From: an uncultured Prevotellaceae bacterium
GTDB taxonomy: Bacteria > Bacteroidota > Bacteroidia > Bacteroidales > Bacteroidaceae
Length of the DNA: 36,092 nucleotides
Assembly: GCA_937915745.1 (NCBI GenBank)
Contig: CALGGJ010000023.1
Span: 1 to 36,092 of the forward strand
Reading direction: 5' to 3'
In this document: in pieces, positions 23,965 to 32,747 of the stretch
How positions within the stretch are numbered: position 1 is the first letter of the stretch
Layout of the letters: each line of letters begins with the position of its first letter
Program-made: the position numbers and the translations under genes
Notes under the pieces: model-generated
The model's input: only the letters and a program-made list of their open reading frames with translations
Database searches by the model: none
Told to the model about the DNA's origin: nothing

Positions 23965-24025
23965 AAAAAAGAGTCGGAGTATAAGGAAGATTCGGAATAA
24001 TTGGAATAAAAAAAGTATTCGGAGT
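23965..24025. repeat. Degenerate TCGGAGTA-type repeats
   Basis: In the 268-nt gap between recQ and guaB, the motif recurs in diverged form: TCGGAGTAT, TTCGGAATAA, TTGGAATAA and TTCGGAGTAA, with near 10-nt periodicity and A runs between. Upstream and downstream of it no gene or RNA was recognised except the guaB promoter. Confidence 0.45.
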
Positions 24026-24139
24026 AATCCAAGCGGCCCGTGGTCTATAATAATGCGAAAAACTCGTAATAGATGTTAATAAATGGGTACCGAACACGGA
24101 TTTCTGCTTCGCAGATGTAGCTGTTTGAAGAAAATGTCT

Positions 24140-24147
24140 TAACTTTG
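24140..24147 (+). promoter_or_regulatory. guaB promoter -7 box
   Basis: TAACTTTG matches TAnnTTTG, 31 nt before the guaB ATG. A TTTG lies only 12 nt upstream, too close for a standard -33 element. Confidence 0.6.
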
Positions 24148-24178
24148 CACATTAAATAATGCTTCAATAAAAAAACGT

Positions 24179-25660
24179 ATGTCATCATTTATTACAGATA
24201 AAGTCGTGATGGAAGGACTCACGTTCGACGACGTGTTGCTCATCCCTGATTATTCGGAAGTATTGCCAAGAACGGTGGAATTGAAGACGATGTTTTCACG
24301 CCATATAGGTCTTAACATACCGTTCGTGACGGCAGCTATGGACACTGTGACCGAGGCTCCCATGGCAATAGCCATTGCTCGTGAGGGTGGTATCGGAGTG
24401 ATTCACAAGAATATGGGCATAGAGCAGCAGGCTCGGCAGGTATCGGTAGTGAAACGTGCTGAGAACGGTATGATTTATGACCCTGTGACCATCAAGCGCG
24501 GACGCACAGTGGGAGATGCATTGGCTATGATGGCCGAATATCATATCGGAGGCATTCCGGTGGTTGACGACGAGGGGCATCTGGTGGGCATTGTGACCAA
24601 CCGAGACCTGCGGTTCCAGCGACAGCTCGATACGCTGATAGATGATGTCATGACAAAAGAAAACCTTGTGGTAACACAACAGCAGACCGACCTTGATTCG
24701 GCCTCGCAGATATTGCTTAAGCATAAGATTGAGAAACTGCCTGTAGTGGATGATAGCGGAAGGCTCATAGGGCTCATCACCTACAAGGACATAACGAAAG
24801 CTAAAGATAAACCCATGGCCTGCAAAGACGAAAAAGGCCGTTTGCGCGTCGCTGCAGGTGTGGGTGTGACACCCGACACGCTCGACCGCATCGCAGCTCT
24901 CGTGGCTGCCGGTGTAGATGCTATCGTGATAGATACGGCACATGGACACAGTAGCTCGGTCATCGACAAGGTGAAAGAGGCCAAGATACACTTTCCCGAT
25001 GTAGATATAGTGGTAGGCAATATTGCCACCGGCGATGCTGCACGCATGTTGGCAAACGCTGGAGCCGATGCAGTGAAGGTAGGCATAGGTCCGGGCTCGA
25101 TTTGCACCACTCGTGTAGTTGCAGGAGTAGGCGTACCACAACTCAGTGCAGTATATGATGTGGCACAAGCCCTGCGCGGAACCGGAATACCAATCATTGC
25201 CGATGGCGGATTACGCTATTCGGGTGATGTGGTGAAGGCTCTGGCCGCCGGCGGATGGAGCGTCATGATAGGCAGTCTGGTGGCGGGAACCGAGGAAGCA
25301 CCGGGAGAGACAATCCTGTTCAACGGACGTAAGTTTAAGTCGTATCGCGGAATGGGTTCGCTTGAGGCTATGGAGAATGGATCGAAAGACCGTTACTTCC
25401 AGGCGGGCGAGAAAGACGTCAAGAAACTCGTGCCAGAGGGTATTGCCGGTCGTGTGCCTTACAAGGGAACGGTGCAGGAAGTGATATACCAACTCTCGGG
25501 TGGATTGCGCTCGGGCATGGGCTATTGTGGAGCAAAAGACATAGAGGCACTGCATGAGGCAAAATTCACACGCATCACGGCTGCCGGTGTACTCGAAAGC
25601 CACCCTCACGAAGTAATAATTACAAGCGAGGCTCCAAACTACAGCCCGAACCATTCTTAA
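24179..25660 (+). CDS. guaB: Inosine-5'-monophosphate dehydrogenase
   Basis: GuaB oxidises IMP to XMP with NAD, the committed step to GMP. The 493-residue product has the N-terminal barrel start LTFDDVLLIPDYSEVLPR. Two CBS domains lie in tandem (about 100-210). The catalytic loop is GIGPGSICTTRVVAGVG with Cys309, and the flap region is YFQAGEKDVKKLVPEGIAGRVPYKG. All are at standard length. It is the first gene of a collinear run with the chaperone, OstA-like and mutL genes; whether they are one transcript is not certain, because the 83-nt gap to the next gene has no visible terminator. Confidence 0.97.
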   Translation: MSSFITDKVVMEGLTFDDVLLIPDYSEVLPRTVELKTMFSRHIGLNIPFVTAAMDTVTEAPMAIAIAREGGIGVIHKNMGIEQQARQVSVVKRAENGMIYDPVTIKRGRTVGDALAMMAEYHIGGIPVVDDEGHLVGIVTNRDLRFQRQLDTLIDDVMTKENLVVTQQQTDLDSASQILLKHKIEKLPVVDDSGRLIGLITYKDITKAKDKPMACKDEKGRLRVAAGVGVTPDTLDRIAALVAAGVDAIVIDTAHGHSSSVIDKVKEAKIHFPDVDIVVGNIATGDAARMLANAGADAVKVGIGPGSICTTRVVAGVGVPQLSAVYDVAQALRGTGIPIIADGGLRYSGDVVKALAAGGWSVMIGSLVAGTEEAPGETILFNGRKFKSYRGMGSLEAMENGSKDRYFQAGEKDVKKLVPEGIAGRVPYKGTVQEVIYQLSGGLRSGMGYCGAKDIEALHEAKFTRITAAGVLESHPHEVIITSEAPNYSPNHS

Positions 25661-25743
25661 AGAAAATGACATAAGGAGCAAACTGATGTACAAGCAAGTG
25701 GTAAACCAGAATACGATAATAAAAGTTAACAGGAAATGAGATT

Positions 25744-27177
25744 ATGAAGTTACTCAGATTTTTCATTTTAAATGTTTCACTCTGCACACTCTTGATGGCA
25801 GTGCAAGCACAAACCGACCCGGTAGTGATGACCGTAAACGGAAAGGATGTAAGCCTCTCGGAATTTGAATACAGCTTTAATAAAAACAATTCTGAAGGAG
25901 TGATTGATCGCAAGAGTGTGGAAGAATATGTCCCATTATTCATCAACTTCAAACTAAAGGTGGCAGCCGCCGAGGATGCACGCTACGACACTCTGACCAG
26001 TATGATAAAAGATATCAATTCATACCGTGAGCAGATGCTACTGCCTACACTTGAAGACCCTGATTTCATAGAACAAGCAGCCCGCACAACCTACGATAAT
26101 ACAGCGGCTTTCTATGCCGGACACGACATCCTCACAGCCAGTCACATACTGGTGCTTATGCGCCAGGATGCCACTGCAATGCAGCAGAGTGCAGCTAAAG
26201 AGCGAATAGACTCAATTTATCAAGTGCTGCTGGACGGAGCCGACTTCGCTACAGTGGCAAAAGAATGCTCAGACGACAAGGCATCGGCAGTGAATGGCGG
26301 AAGCCTCGGGCAGTTTGGCAAAGGGCAGATGATACCCGACTTCGAAGAGGCTGCATACACACTGCAACCCGGACAGATGTCCCGACCAGTGAAGACGACG
26401 GTGGGATGGCATATCATACGTCTTGAGGACCGACACCCATTCGAACCATACGAATATCACCGCCAGAATATCATCAACTTCTTGGAACAACGAGGCATAC
26501 GTGAGGCCGCAGCAAACCACCTCGTTGATTCACTTGCACGTCAGCAGAATGTGAGTCGCGACGAAATGATAAAACGTCTTTTCAATCAGATGATAGCAAA
26601 CGATGCCGAAGCACGCTTTCTTGCACAGGAATATTATGACGGTTCGCTCATGTTTGAGATTTCAAAAAACGAAATATGGGACCCTGCAGCCGCAGACGAG
26701 GCTGGGCAAGAACAATACTTTGCCCTGCATAAAAAACAATACACATGGGATGCACCGAGATTTAAGGGTGCCATAATCTATGCAAAGGATCAAGCCACCA
26801 TCGATGCTGCCAAACGCCTGCTTAAGAAACAGAAAGATGTAACAAAATGGGAACAGATCCTGAATGAAACCTTCAATACCGATTCCGCCAATACTGTCCG
26901 CATTGAGCGAGGTGTGTATGCCCAGGGCGACAATGCAAACGTAGATGTATTGGCTTTTGCAAAACAAGGGAGTACAAAACCTCTGAAAGGTTTCGAAGCA
27001 GTAGGTGTATATGGCAAACAGATAAAGAAACCAGAGACGGCAGCCGACGTGAAAGGACAGCTTGCGAACGACTACCGTGTGGCCAAAGAGCAGGAATGGG
27101 TAGAAGCTTTAAGACGGAAATATTCGTTCACCGTGAATGAAGATGTGCTGAAACAGGTGAAAACTGTCAGCCAATGA
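25744..27177 (+). CDS. Periplasmic PpiC-type peptidyl-prolyl isomerase
   Basis: This 477-residue protein is a periplasmic parvulin-type chaperone. A signal peptide is visible at the N-terminus (residues 1-20, ending VQAQ). A SurA/PpiD-like helical region follows. The single clear parvulin domain (about 133-235) contains ASHILVLM, DDKASAVNGGSLGQFGKGQMIPDF and VGWHIIRLED. A long helical C-terminal part has a second, degenerate parvulin-like segment (DAPRFKGAIIYAKD). It would help fold outer-membrane proteins. The next gene is a second member of the family, so the pair probably divides the job. The start ATG at 25744 is supported by the signal peptide. Confidence 0.85.
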   Translation: MKLLRFFILNVSLCTLLMAVQAQTDPVVMTVNGKDVSLSEFEYSFNKNNSEGVIDRKSVEEYVPLFINFKLKVAAAEDARYDTLTSMIKDINSYREQMLLPTLEDPDFIEQAARTTYDNTAAFYAGHDILTASHILVLMRQDATAMQQSAAKERIDSIYQVLLDGADFATVAKECSDDKASAVNGGSLGQFGKGQMIPDFEEAAYTLQPGQMSRPVKTTVGWHIIRLEDRHPFEPYEYHRQNIINFLEQRGIREAAANHLVDSLARQQNVSRDEMIKRLFNQMIANDAEARFLAQEYYDGSLMFEISKNEIWDPAAADEAGQEQYFALHKKQYTWDAPRFKGAIIYAKDQATIDAAKRLLKKQKDVTKWEQILNETFNTDSANTVRIERGVYAQGDNANVDVLAFAKQGSTKPLKGFEAVGVYGKQIKKPETAADVKGQLANDYRVAKEQEWVEALRRKYSFTVNEDVLKQVKTVSQ

Positions 27178-27182
27178 GGATC

Positions 27183-27233
27183 GATTGTAGAATAAAGAGT
27201 ATTGTAGAATAAAGAGTATTGTAGAATAAAGAG
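27183..27233 (+). repeat. 17-bp tandem repeat, three copies
   Basis: TATTGTAGAATAAAGAG repeats head to tail (27183-27199 with G for the first T, then 27200-27216 and 27217-27233). A fourth start (TATTGTA) follows at 27234. It occupies the 108-nt gap before the second PpiC gene. Confidence 0.9.
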
Positions 27234-27285
27234 TATTGTAAAAGAGAGAAGAGAAGTAGCATAATAGAAAACATACAAGACCGAC

Positions 27286-28647
27286 ATGAGAAAACTAATC
27301 ATACTGGCTGTCACAATGTGTGCACTAACCGCAAGAGCTCAATCGGGAAGCAACGTCATCGACGAGGTAATATGGGTAGTGGGCGACGAAGCGATATACA
27401 AGTCGGAAGTGGAAAATGCCCGAATAGACGCACAACTGCAAGGACAGCGATTCGAGAGCGATCCCTATTGTTATATACCCGAGAATCTGGCCATACAGAA
27501 ACTCTTCATACATCAAGCCGCAGCCGACTCAATAGAAGTATCCGACTCTGAGGTACTGCAACGCGTCGATGCTGTAATTGAACGATACATACAAGTATTC
27601 GGGTCGCGCGAAAAACTTGAAGAATACGTGGAAAAACCATTGGCCCAGTTTCGCGAGCAACAGTTTGACATAACAAAAAACCAACTGATGGTATCGAAGG
27701 TGCAACAGTCGCTCGTAGAAAATATAAAAGTATCGCCTGCACAAGTACGCAACTACTTCAAAAACGTACCCGAGGACAGCGTACCATTCATACCTACAGC
27801 ATACGAGGTGCAGATAATGACCCGAAGTCCGCAGATTACACAAGAAGAAATAGACAGGGTGAAGGGGGAATTGCGAAATTTTACCGAACGCGTCAACTCT
27901 GGCTCTGCAAACTTCTCAACACTTGCAGTGATGTATTCCGAAGATAAACTGTCGGCAGTACAAGGAGGCGAACTTGGATATATGAGCCGAGGCGACCTCG
28001 TGCCGGAGTTTGCCAATGCTGCATTCAACCTCACAGATACAAAAACCATAAGTAAAATAGTAGAGAGTGAATATGGATTCCATATCATACAACTCATCGA
28101 CAAGCGCGGTGACAAGGTGAACGTGCGTCACATATTACTCACACCAAAACCCAGCGACGAGGCAATCGACAACTGTGTGAATTTCCTCGACTCGGTCAGC
28201 GATGCGATACGGCGCGGTGAATACACGTTTGAAGAATGTGTGTTAAGGTTGTCTGACGATAAAGACACACGTAACAACTATGGAAACATGATGTATAAAG
28301 ACCCCGAGACATGGGAAACCACAGCTAAAATACAAATGGTGAATCTGCCAACCGAGGTGGCACGGAAAGTAAGCAGTATGCAGATAGGAGAGCTGTCGGC
28401 ACCATTCCTCATGAAAAACAAACAAGGGAAGGAAGTTGTTGCCGTAGTGAAACTGAAAAACCGGATAAACGGACACAGGGCCACGATGAAAGACGACTAT
28501 CAGGCACTACGCGATGTGTTGGTTGACAAACTCAGTACCGAGAAGATAGAAAAATGGATTAAAGACAAACAGCAAAGTACATATATTCATATCAACGAAG
28601 GGTGGCAGAACTGCGAGTTCAAATATCCAGGATGGGTGAAAGACTGA
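27286..28647 (+). CDS. surA: SurA-like periplasmic peptidyl-prolyl isomerase
   Basis: The 453-residue protein has a signal peptide (MRKLIILAVTMCALTARAQ). A SurA-type N-terminal domain follows (VIDEVIWVVGDEAIYKSEVE; QKLFIHQAAADSIEV). Two parvulin regions are visible. The first holds AYEVQIMTRSPQI, LSAVQGGELGYMSRGDLVPEFANAAF and YGFHIIQLIDKRGDKVN; the second starts VRHILLTPKPSDEAI and ends near IGELSAPFLMKNKQGKEVVAVVKL. This is the layout of SurA, an outer-membrane protein chaperone. The OstA-like gene begins one base after its stop, so the two are probably co-translated, fitting a shared envelope role. Confidence 0.88.
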   Translation: MRKLIILAVTMCALTARAQSGSNVIDEVIWVVGDEAIYKSEVENARIDAQLQGQRFESDPYCYIPENLAIQKLFIHQAAADSIEVSDSEVLQRVDAVIERYIQVFGSREKLEEYVEKPLAQFREQQFDITKNQLMVSKVQQSLVENIKVSPAQVRNYFKNVPEDSVPFIPTAYEVQIMTRSPQITQEEIDRVKGELRNFTERVNSGSANFSTLAVMYSEDKLSAVQGGELGYMSRGDLVPEFANAAFNLTDTKTISKIVESEYGFHIIQLIDKRGDKVNVRHILLTPKPSDEAIDNCVNFLDSVSDAIRRGEYTFEECVLRLSDDKDTRNNYGNMMYKDPETWETTAKIQMVNLPTEVARKVSSMQIGELSAPFLMKNKQGKEVVAVVKLKNRINGHRATMKDDYQALRDVLVDKLSTEKIEKWIKDKQQSTYIHINEGWQNCEFKYPGWVKD

Positions 28648-28648
28648 A

Positions 28649-30289
28649 ATGATACGTTTTAATGACGTTCATATTGATTGTATCAGGTGTAGGATGCTTC
28701 TCCCGGGCATCCTATGCTTGATTATGCTTTCGTCAATTAGGGCTGAAGCACAAAACCGGCATAAGACCGATTCGCGAATATACCTGATACACTCTGACCT
28801 GTTATATAAGACGCCGAGCGAAGGCCCTGCCGAAATACTGGTAGGCCATGTCAAACTGAGCCACGAGGGAGTATATCTTGACTGTGACAGCGCACGCTTC
28901 TACCGCGACGACAACTCGTTTGACGCCTACGGACATGTCAAGATGATTCAGGGCGATACGTTGTCGCTAAACAGTGACTCGCTGTTCTACGACGGATTCG
29001 GGCTGCAGGCGCATGCAAGAGGAAAAGTGGTACTCATACACAACAAATCAAGACTCACGACAGAAAAACTGGACTACGATCGTATCTATGGAGTCGGAAT
29101 GTATATTGATGGCGGCACACTCTACGATGCCGATAACGTATTGGTGTCAAACTGGGGGCAATACACACCGTCAACCCACGAGGCTTTTTTTACAGAGAAC
29201 GTAGAACTGACTAATCCAAAGTTTAACCTCGTGAGCGATACACTGTATTACTACACCAACACCGAGCGAGCCCGCATCGTGACACCTACAAATATAACCA
29301 CATCCGATGGTACTTTTGTATATGGACAGACAGGTGACTACGATACCAAACACTCAAAAGCAACCCTGCTCAACCGTTCGTACATAATAAAAGACATGCG
29401 GAAGATTGTGGGCGACAGCCTGCATTACGACAAAGATACAGGCATCAGCGAGGCGTTTGGAAATGTTGTCTTAACCGATGACGAGAACCTCTGTTCACTT
29501 CTTGGCGACTATTGTTGGTATGATGAAAATACAGGGAATGCAATGGCAACCGACAGCGCACTTGTCATGGAATATTCAGGCCCTGATACCCTGTATGTTC
29601 ATGCCGACACATTGCGCATGTTTACGTTTAATCTTGATACCGATTCGGTATATCGTAATCTTCATGCATACAGACACGTGAGAATGTTCCGCAACGATGT
29701 ACAGGGAGTATGCGACTCGCTGGTGACTCTCGAGCTCGACTCATGCACCTACATGTATGGACAGCCTATTTTGTGGAACGAACAGCAACAGGTCTTTGGC
29801 GAGGAAATACGTGTGTACAACAACGACAGCACAATTGAATGGGTTCATATCCTGCGCCAGGCAATGACCATTGAGCAAAAAGATTCGGTATCTTACAATC
29901 AGGTGTCGGCCAGAGAGATGAAATGTTTCTTTAAGGAAGGCGAGTTAGAACATAACGAGGCACACGGAAACGTGATTGTGACATATTTCATAGACGAAGA
30001 CGATGCACCCAACATACTTGCTAACTATACAGAGACAACCGACCTCTTCCTTTTCATGAAAGAAAAGAAGGTAGATAGGATATGGATGCCGAAAGCCCAG
30101 GGGACGATGTACCCGTCGGTACAGCTGCCGCCCGAAAAACGCTATTTGGAAAACTTCGCATGGTTTGACTACATACGTCCCATGGATAAGGACGACCTGT
30201 ATAGATGGCGCGGCAAGGATGCTGCAGATATGTTGAAAACAACTGTACAGCGTGCTGCACCACGTCAGAAACTTTCTGATATAAAGTAA
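28649..30289 (+). CDS. OstA-like protein (LptA/LptD N-terminal-related, envelope assembly)
   Basis: OstA-like domains form a beta-jellyroll that carries lipopolysaccharide across the periplasm. The 546-residue protein has a signal-like N-terminus (hydrophobic MLLPGILCLIMLSSIRAEAQ). It consists mostly of repeated OstA/LptA-type strands: DLLYKTPSEGPAEILVGHVKL, GVYLDCDSARFY, SFDAYGHVKMIQGDTLSLNSD, DSLHYDKDTGISEAFGNVVLTDDE and QVSAREMKCFFKEGELEHNEAHGNVIV. There is no C-terminal LptD barrel. ATG 28649 puts 15 extra residues before the hydrophobic part; the internal ATG at residue 16 is an alternative start. It follows the SurA-like gene directly. Confidence 0.8.
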   Translation: MIRFNDVHIDCIRCRMLLPGILCLIMLSSIRAEAQNRHKTDSRIYLIHSDLLYKTPSEGPAEILVGHVKLSHEGVYLDCDSARFYRDDNSFDAYGHVKMIQGDTLSLNSDSLFYDGFGLQAHARGKVVLIHNKSRLTTEKLDYDRIYGVGMYIDGGTLYDADNVLVSNWGQYTPSTHEAFFTENVELTNPKFNLVSDTLYYYTNTERARIVTPTNITTSDGTFVYGQTGDYDTKHSKATLLNRSYIIKDMRKIVGDSLHYDKDTGISEAFGNVVLTDDENLCSLLGDYCWYDENTGNAMATDSALVMEYSGPDTLYVHADTLRMFTFNLDTDSVYRNLHAYRHVRMFRNDVQGVCDSLVTLELDSCTYMYGQPILWNEQQQVFGEEIRVYNNDSTIEWVHILRQAMTIEQKDSVSYNQVSAREMKCFFKEGELEHNEAHGNVIVTYFIDEDDAPNILANYTETTDLFLFMKEKKVDRIWMPKAQGTMYPSVQLPPEKRYLENFAWFDYIRPMDKDDLYRWRGKDAADMLKTTVQRAAPRQKLSDIK

Positions 30290-30339
30290 AAAGCTATGAT
30301 GACAGAATCAAAATTAACTATTCGTAAGATACAACACAC

Positions 30340-30633
30340 ATGTCATTATTCAGAGTAAATAAGCCAAGAGGATTTCAACACAACTACATATACTATGACC
30401 CTCGGAAAGAGAAGTTGGAAAAGATAGAAGAGAACGCAAAGCGCGAGCTCGGACTTTTGCCCGACAAGGAATTCGAGCCAGAGGATATCAGAGGAAAGTT
30501 TGTGAGTGCGACCCGACACTTGAAAAGGAGAAAAGAACGTGGTCGTAAGCCTATATCGTCGGGTATTCTGATTGCAATAATAGTGGTGCTCATATTTGTC
30601 ATGAAATATATTTACACAGGCCGCATATTCTAA
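30340..30633 (+). CDS. Small basic membrane protein of unknown function
   Basis: This 97-residue protein is not recognised beyond being typical of the position between an OstA-like gene and mutL in Bacteroidales (from memory). The N-terminus MSLFRVNKPRGFQHNYIYYDPRKEKLEKI is basic and aromatic. A charged helix follows (residues 25-50), then a strongly basic patch HLKRRKERGRK, and one C-terminal transmembrane segment (SSGILIAIIVVLIFVMKYIY). With this it should be anchored by its C-terminus, N-terminus in the cytoplasm. Its stop is one base before the mutL start, so translation is probably coupled. Confidence 0.75.
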   Translation: MSLFRVNKPRGFQHNYIYYDPRKEKLEKIEENAKRELGLLPDKEFEPEDIRGKFVSATRHLKRRKERGRKPISSGILIAIIVVLIFVMKYIYTGRIF

Positions 30634-30634
30634 T

Positions 30635-32443
30635 ATGGATGACATTATTCATTTATTGCCCGATTCTGTGGCAAACCAGATAGCTGCGGGTGAGGTGGTA
30701 CAGAGACCTGCATCGATAATAAAAGAATTGGTAGAAAACTCGCTTGACGCAGGAGCCCAAGACATACAGGTTCTTGTGACCGACGGAGGGCGTACGTGTG
30801 TGCAGGTCATTGACGACGGAAAAGGTATGTCGGAAACTGATGCACGTATGGCATTCGAGCGCCATGCTACATCGAAAATCTTAAATGCAACCGACCTTTT
30901 CGCCCTTACAACCATGGGATTCCGAGGCGAAGCCCTTGCATCAATAGCAGCTGTGGCGCAAGTGGAACTCAAGACGCGTCGGCCCGGAGACGAAATAGGC
31001 ACTCATGTGCTCATATCGGGTTCTAAAGTAGAGTTGCAAGAGCCGGTGGCGTGTCCTGTAGGCAGTAATTTTGCAGTAAGGAATCTCTTTTTCAATGTGC
31101 CTGCACGACGGAAATTCTTGAAATCCAACCAAACAGAGCTGTCGAATGTCGTAGCAGATTTTGAACGAATCGTACTGACACATCCTGACACGACGTTCAC
31201 ACTTTATAACAACGGTGTACAAATACACCGACTGCCCGAAACATCCATAAGACAACGCATCAACGATGTGTTCGGAGGAAAAGTCGGAACCGGACTCATA
31301 CATACTGAAGTCGAAACGTCGCTTGTCAAGATCTCAGGATATGTGGGAAAGCCCGAGAGTGCAAGAAAACGTGGACTTCATCAGTTTTTCTTTGTAAATG
31401 GCCGCTACATGCGTCACCCTTATTTCCACAGTGCAGTGATGCATTCATACGAAAATCTTATACCGGCAGGCGAACATGTTTCCTACTTTATTTACTTTAC
31501 GGTCGATCCATCTGCCATAGATGTAAACGTACATCCCACAAAAACTGAGATTAAGTTTGACAACGAGCAGGCAATATGGCAGGTGTTGGCTGCTGCTGTT
31601 AAGGAAGCACTTGGCAAATACAGTGGTGTACCATCAATCGATTTTGACAATCAAGACAAACCATACATCCCAACTCCACTTTATGGCGAAGACCGACGCA
31701 ACATACCTCCCCCTCCATCCCTCACGACCGACTACAACCCGTTTGGTGTGCAACCGCGTCCTGTCACCTCGCCTCATGTACCCGATGACTGGCAATCTCT
31801 CTATGTGGAACTTGACACCCTTCCCGAAACCAATCATCAAGCATCTATATGGCAGGATGAGGAGACGACCGATGCAGTAGATGTAAATGTGCCGCATTTC
31901 CAGTATAAAGGACGTTTCATCGTGTTTCCTGTGACCGAAGGCATCATGTTGGTTGACCAGCGTCGTGCACACATATGCGTGCTTTACGAGCAATATATGG
32001 ACAATTTGTTCCAGCAGCAAGGTGTCTCGCAGGGCCTGTTATTCCCCGAGGTAGTGGAATTCACGAAACAAGAATCGATTACGTTGGAAGACATCATGTC
32101 GGATTTAGAGTACATAGGCTTCGAACTTACTAATCTGGGCGGAGGCTCGTATTCGCTTGCTGGCATTCCGTCCAGTATCGAGGGTGTGAACCCAATCACT
32201 CTGTTGCACGACCTTGTATATTCGGCTGCAGAAACCGGCAGTGTGAAAAACCGTTTGCACCAGTCTATAGCACTAACTATGGCCCGTGCTGTTGCGTTTG
32301 TATATGGACAGGTGTTAAGCGACGACGAAATTCGGATACTTTTACAGCAATTATTCAGTTTGCCGGCTCATAAATACACACCAGATGGCAAGCTCGTATA
32401 TACAGTGATTTCACATGACGAGACAGAGAATCTGTTTAAGTGA
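30635..32443 (+). CDS. mutL: DNA mismatch repair protein MutL
   Basis: MutL is an ATPase that links MutS to repair. The 602-residue product has the GHKL ATPase motifs: LPDSVANQIAAGEVVQRPASIIKELVENSLDAGA, DDGKGM, and TMGFRGEALASIAAVA. The transducer-domain FFFVNGRYM and DVNVHPTKTEIKF follow, then a linker (about 335-420) and the C-terminal dimerisation domain. The position of the endonuclease motif DQHAxxE reads DQRRAHICVLYE (Asp441 kept; His and the Glu pair changed). The Cys-rich metal motifs are also not seen, so this MutL probably lacks the nicking site. It is the last gene of its run; a weak CGGCA/TGCCG hairpin follows at 32494. Confidence 0.95.
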   Translation: MDDIIHLLPDSVANQIAAGEVVQRPASIIKELVENSLDAGAQDIQVLVTDGGRTCVQVIDDGKGMSETDARMAFERHATSKILNATDLFALTTMGFRGEALASIAAVAQVELKTRRPGDEIGTHVLISGSKVELQEPVACPVGSNFAVRNLFFNVPARRKFLKSNQTELSNVVADFERIVLTHPDTTFTLYNNGVQIHRLPETSIRQRINDVFGGKVGTGLIHTEVETSLVKISGYVGKPESARKRGLHQFFFVNGRYMRHPYFHSAVMHSYENLIPAGEHVSYFIYFTVDPSAIDVNVHPTKTEIKFDNEQAIWQVLAAAVKEALGKYSGVPSIDFDNQDKPYIPTPLYGEDRRNIPPPPSLTTDYNPFGVQPRPVTSPHVPDDWQSLYVELDTLPETNHQASIWQDEETTDAVDVNVPHFQYKGRFIVFPVTEGIMLVDQRRAHICVLYEQYMDNLFQQQGVSQGLLFPEVVEFTKQESITLEDIMSDLEYIGFELTNLGGGSYSLAGIPSSIEGVNPITLLHDLVYSAAETGSVKNRLHQSIALTMARAVAFVYGQVLSDDEIRILLQQLFSLPAHKYTPDGKLVYTVISHDETENLFK

Positions 32444-32493
32444 CATGCATCAACTTATATTTGCACACTTTCGCATAATTTAGGCAACAAAGC

Positions 32494-32508
32494 CGGCAGA
32501 AAATGCCG
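32494..32508 (+). terminator. Weak terminator-like hairpin after mutL
   Basis: CGGCA (32494-32498) and TGCCG (32504-32508) pair around GAAAA; TTAAAA follows but no T run. The 304-nt gap 32444-32747 otherwise holds only the ompA promoter and a long leader. Confidence 0.3.
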
Positions 32509-32556
32509 TTAAAAGAAAAAAAACATATAAAGATTTGCATTTTTTTTAATTCTGTG

Positions 32557-32586
32557 TTGTTTTGTAAACAAAAAATACTAAATTTG
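32557..32586 (+). promoter_or_regulatory. ompA promoter and long leader
   Basis: TTG (32557-32559), 19 nt, TAAATTTG (32579-32586). The ATG is at 32748, so the leader would be about 155 nt, long for this genome and AT-rich. Long leaders are known for abundant outer-membrane protein mRNAs and may fix stability or RNA-based control; no specific fold was recognised. Confidence 0.7.
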
Positions 32587-32747
32587 CCGTTGAAAAGTAG
32601 TATGATATGCCTCATATGCTGTTGTCATTTGTAAAAATGGTCGTCAGTAAGATGGTTGTCAGTGGAGACATACGAACAGGAAACAAGTAGTGAAGGATAA
32701 AATAAATAGGGAAACAGTATATTAATAATTTATAAATCGATTTGTTT

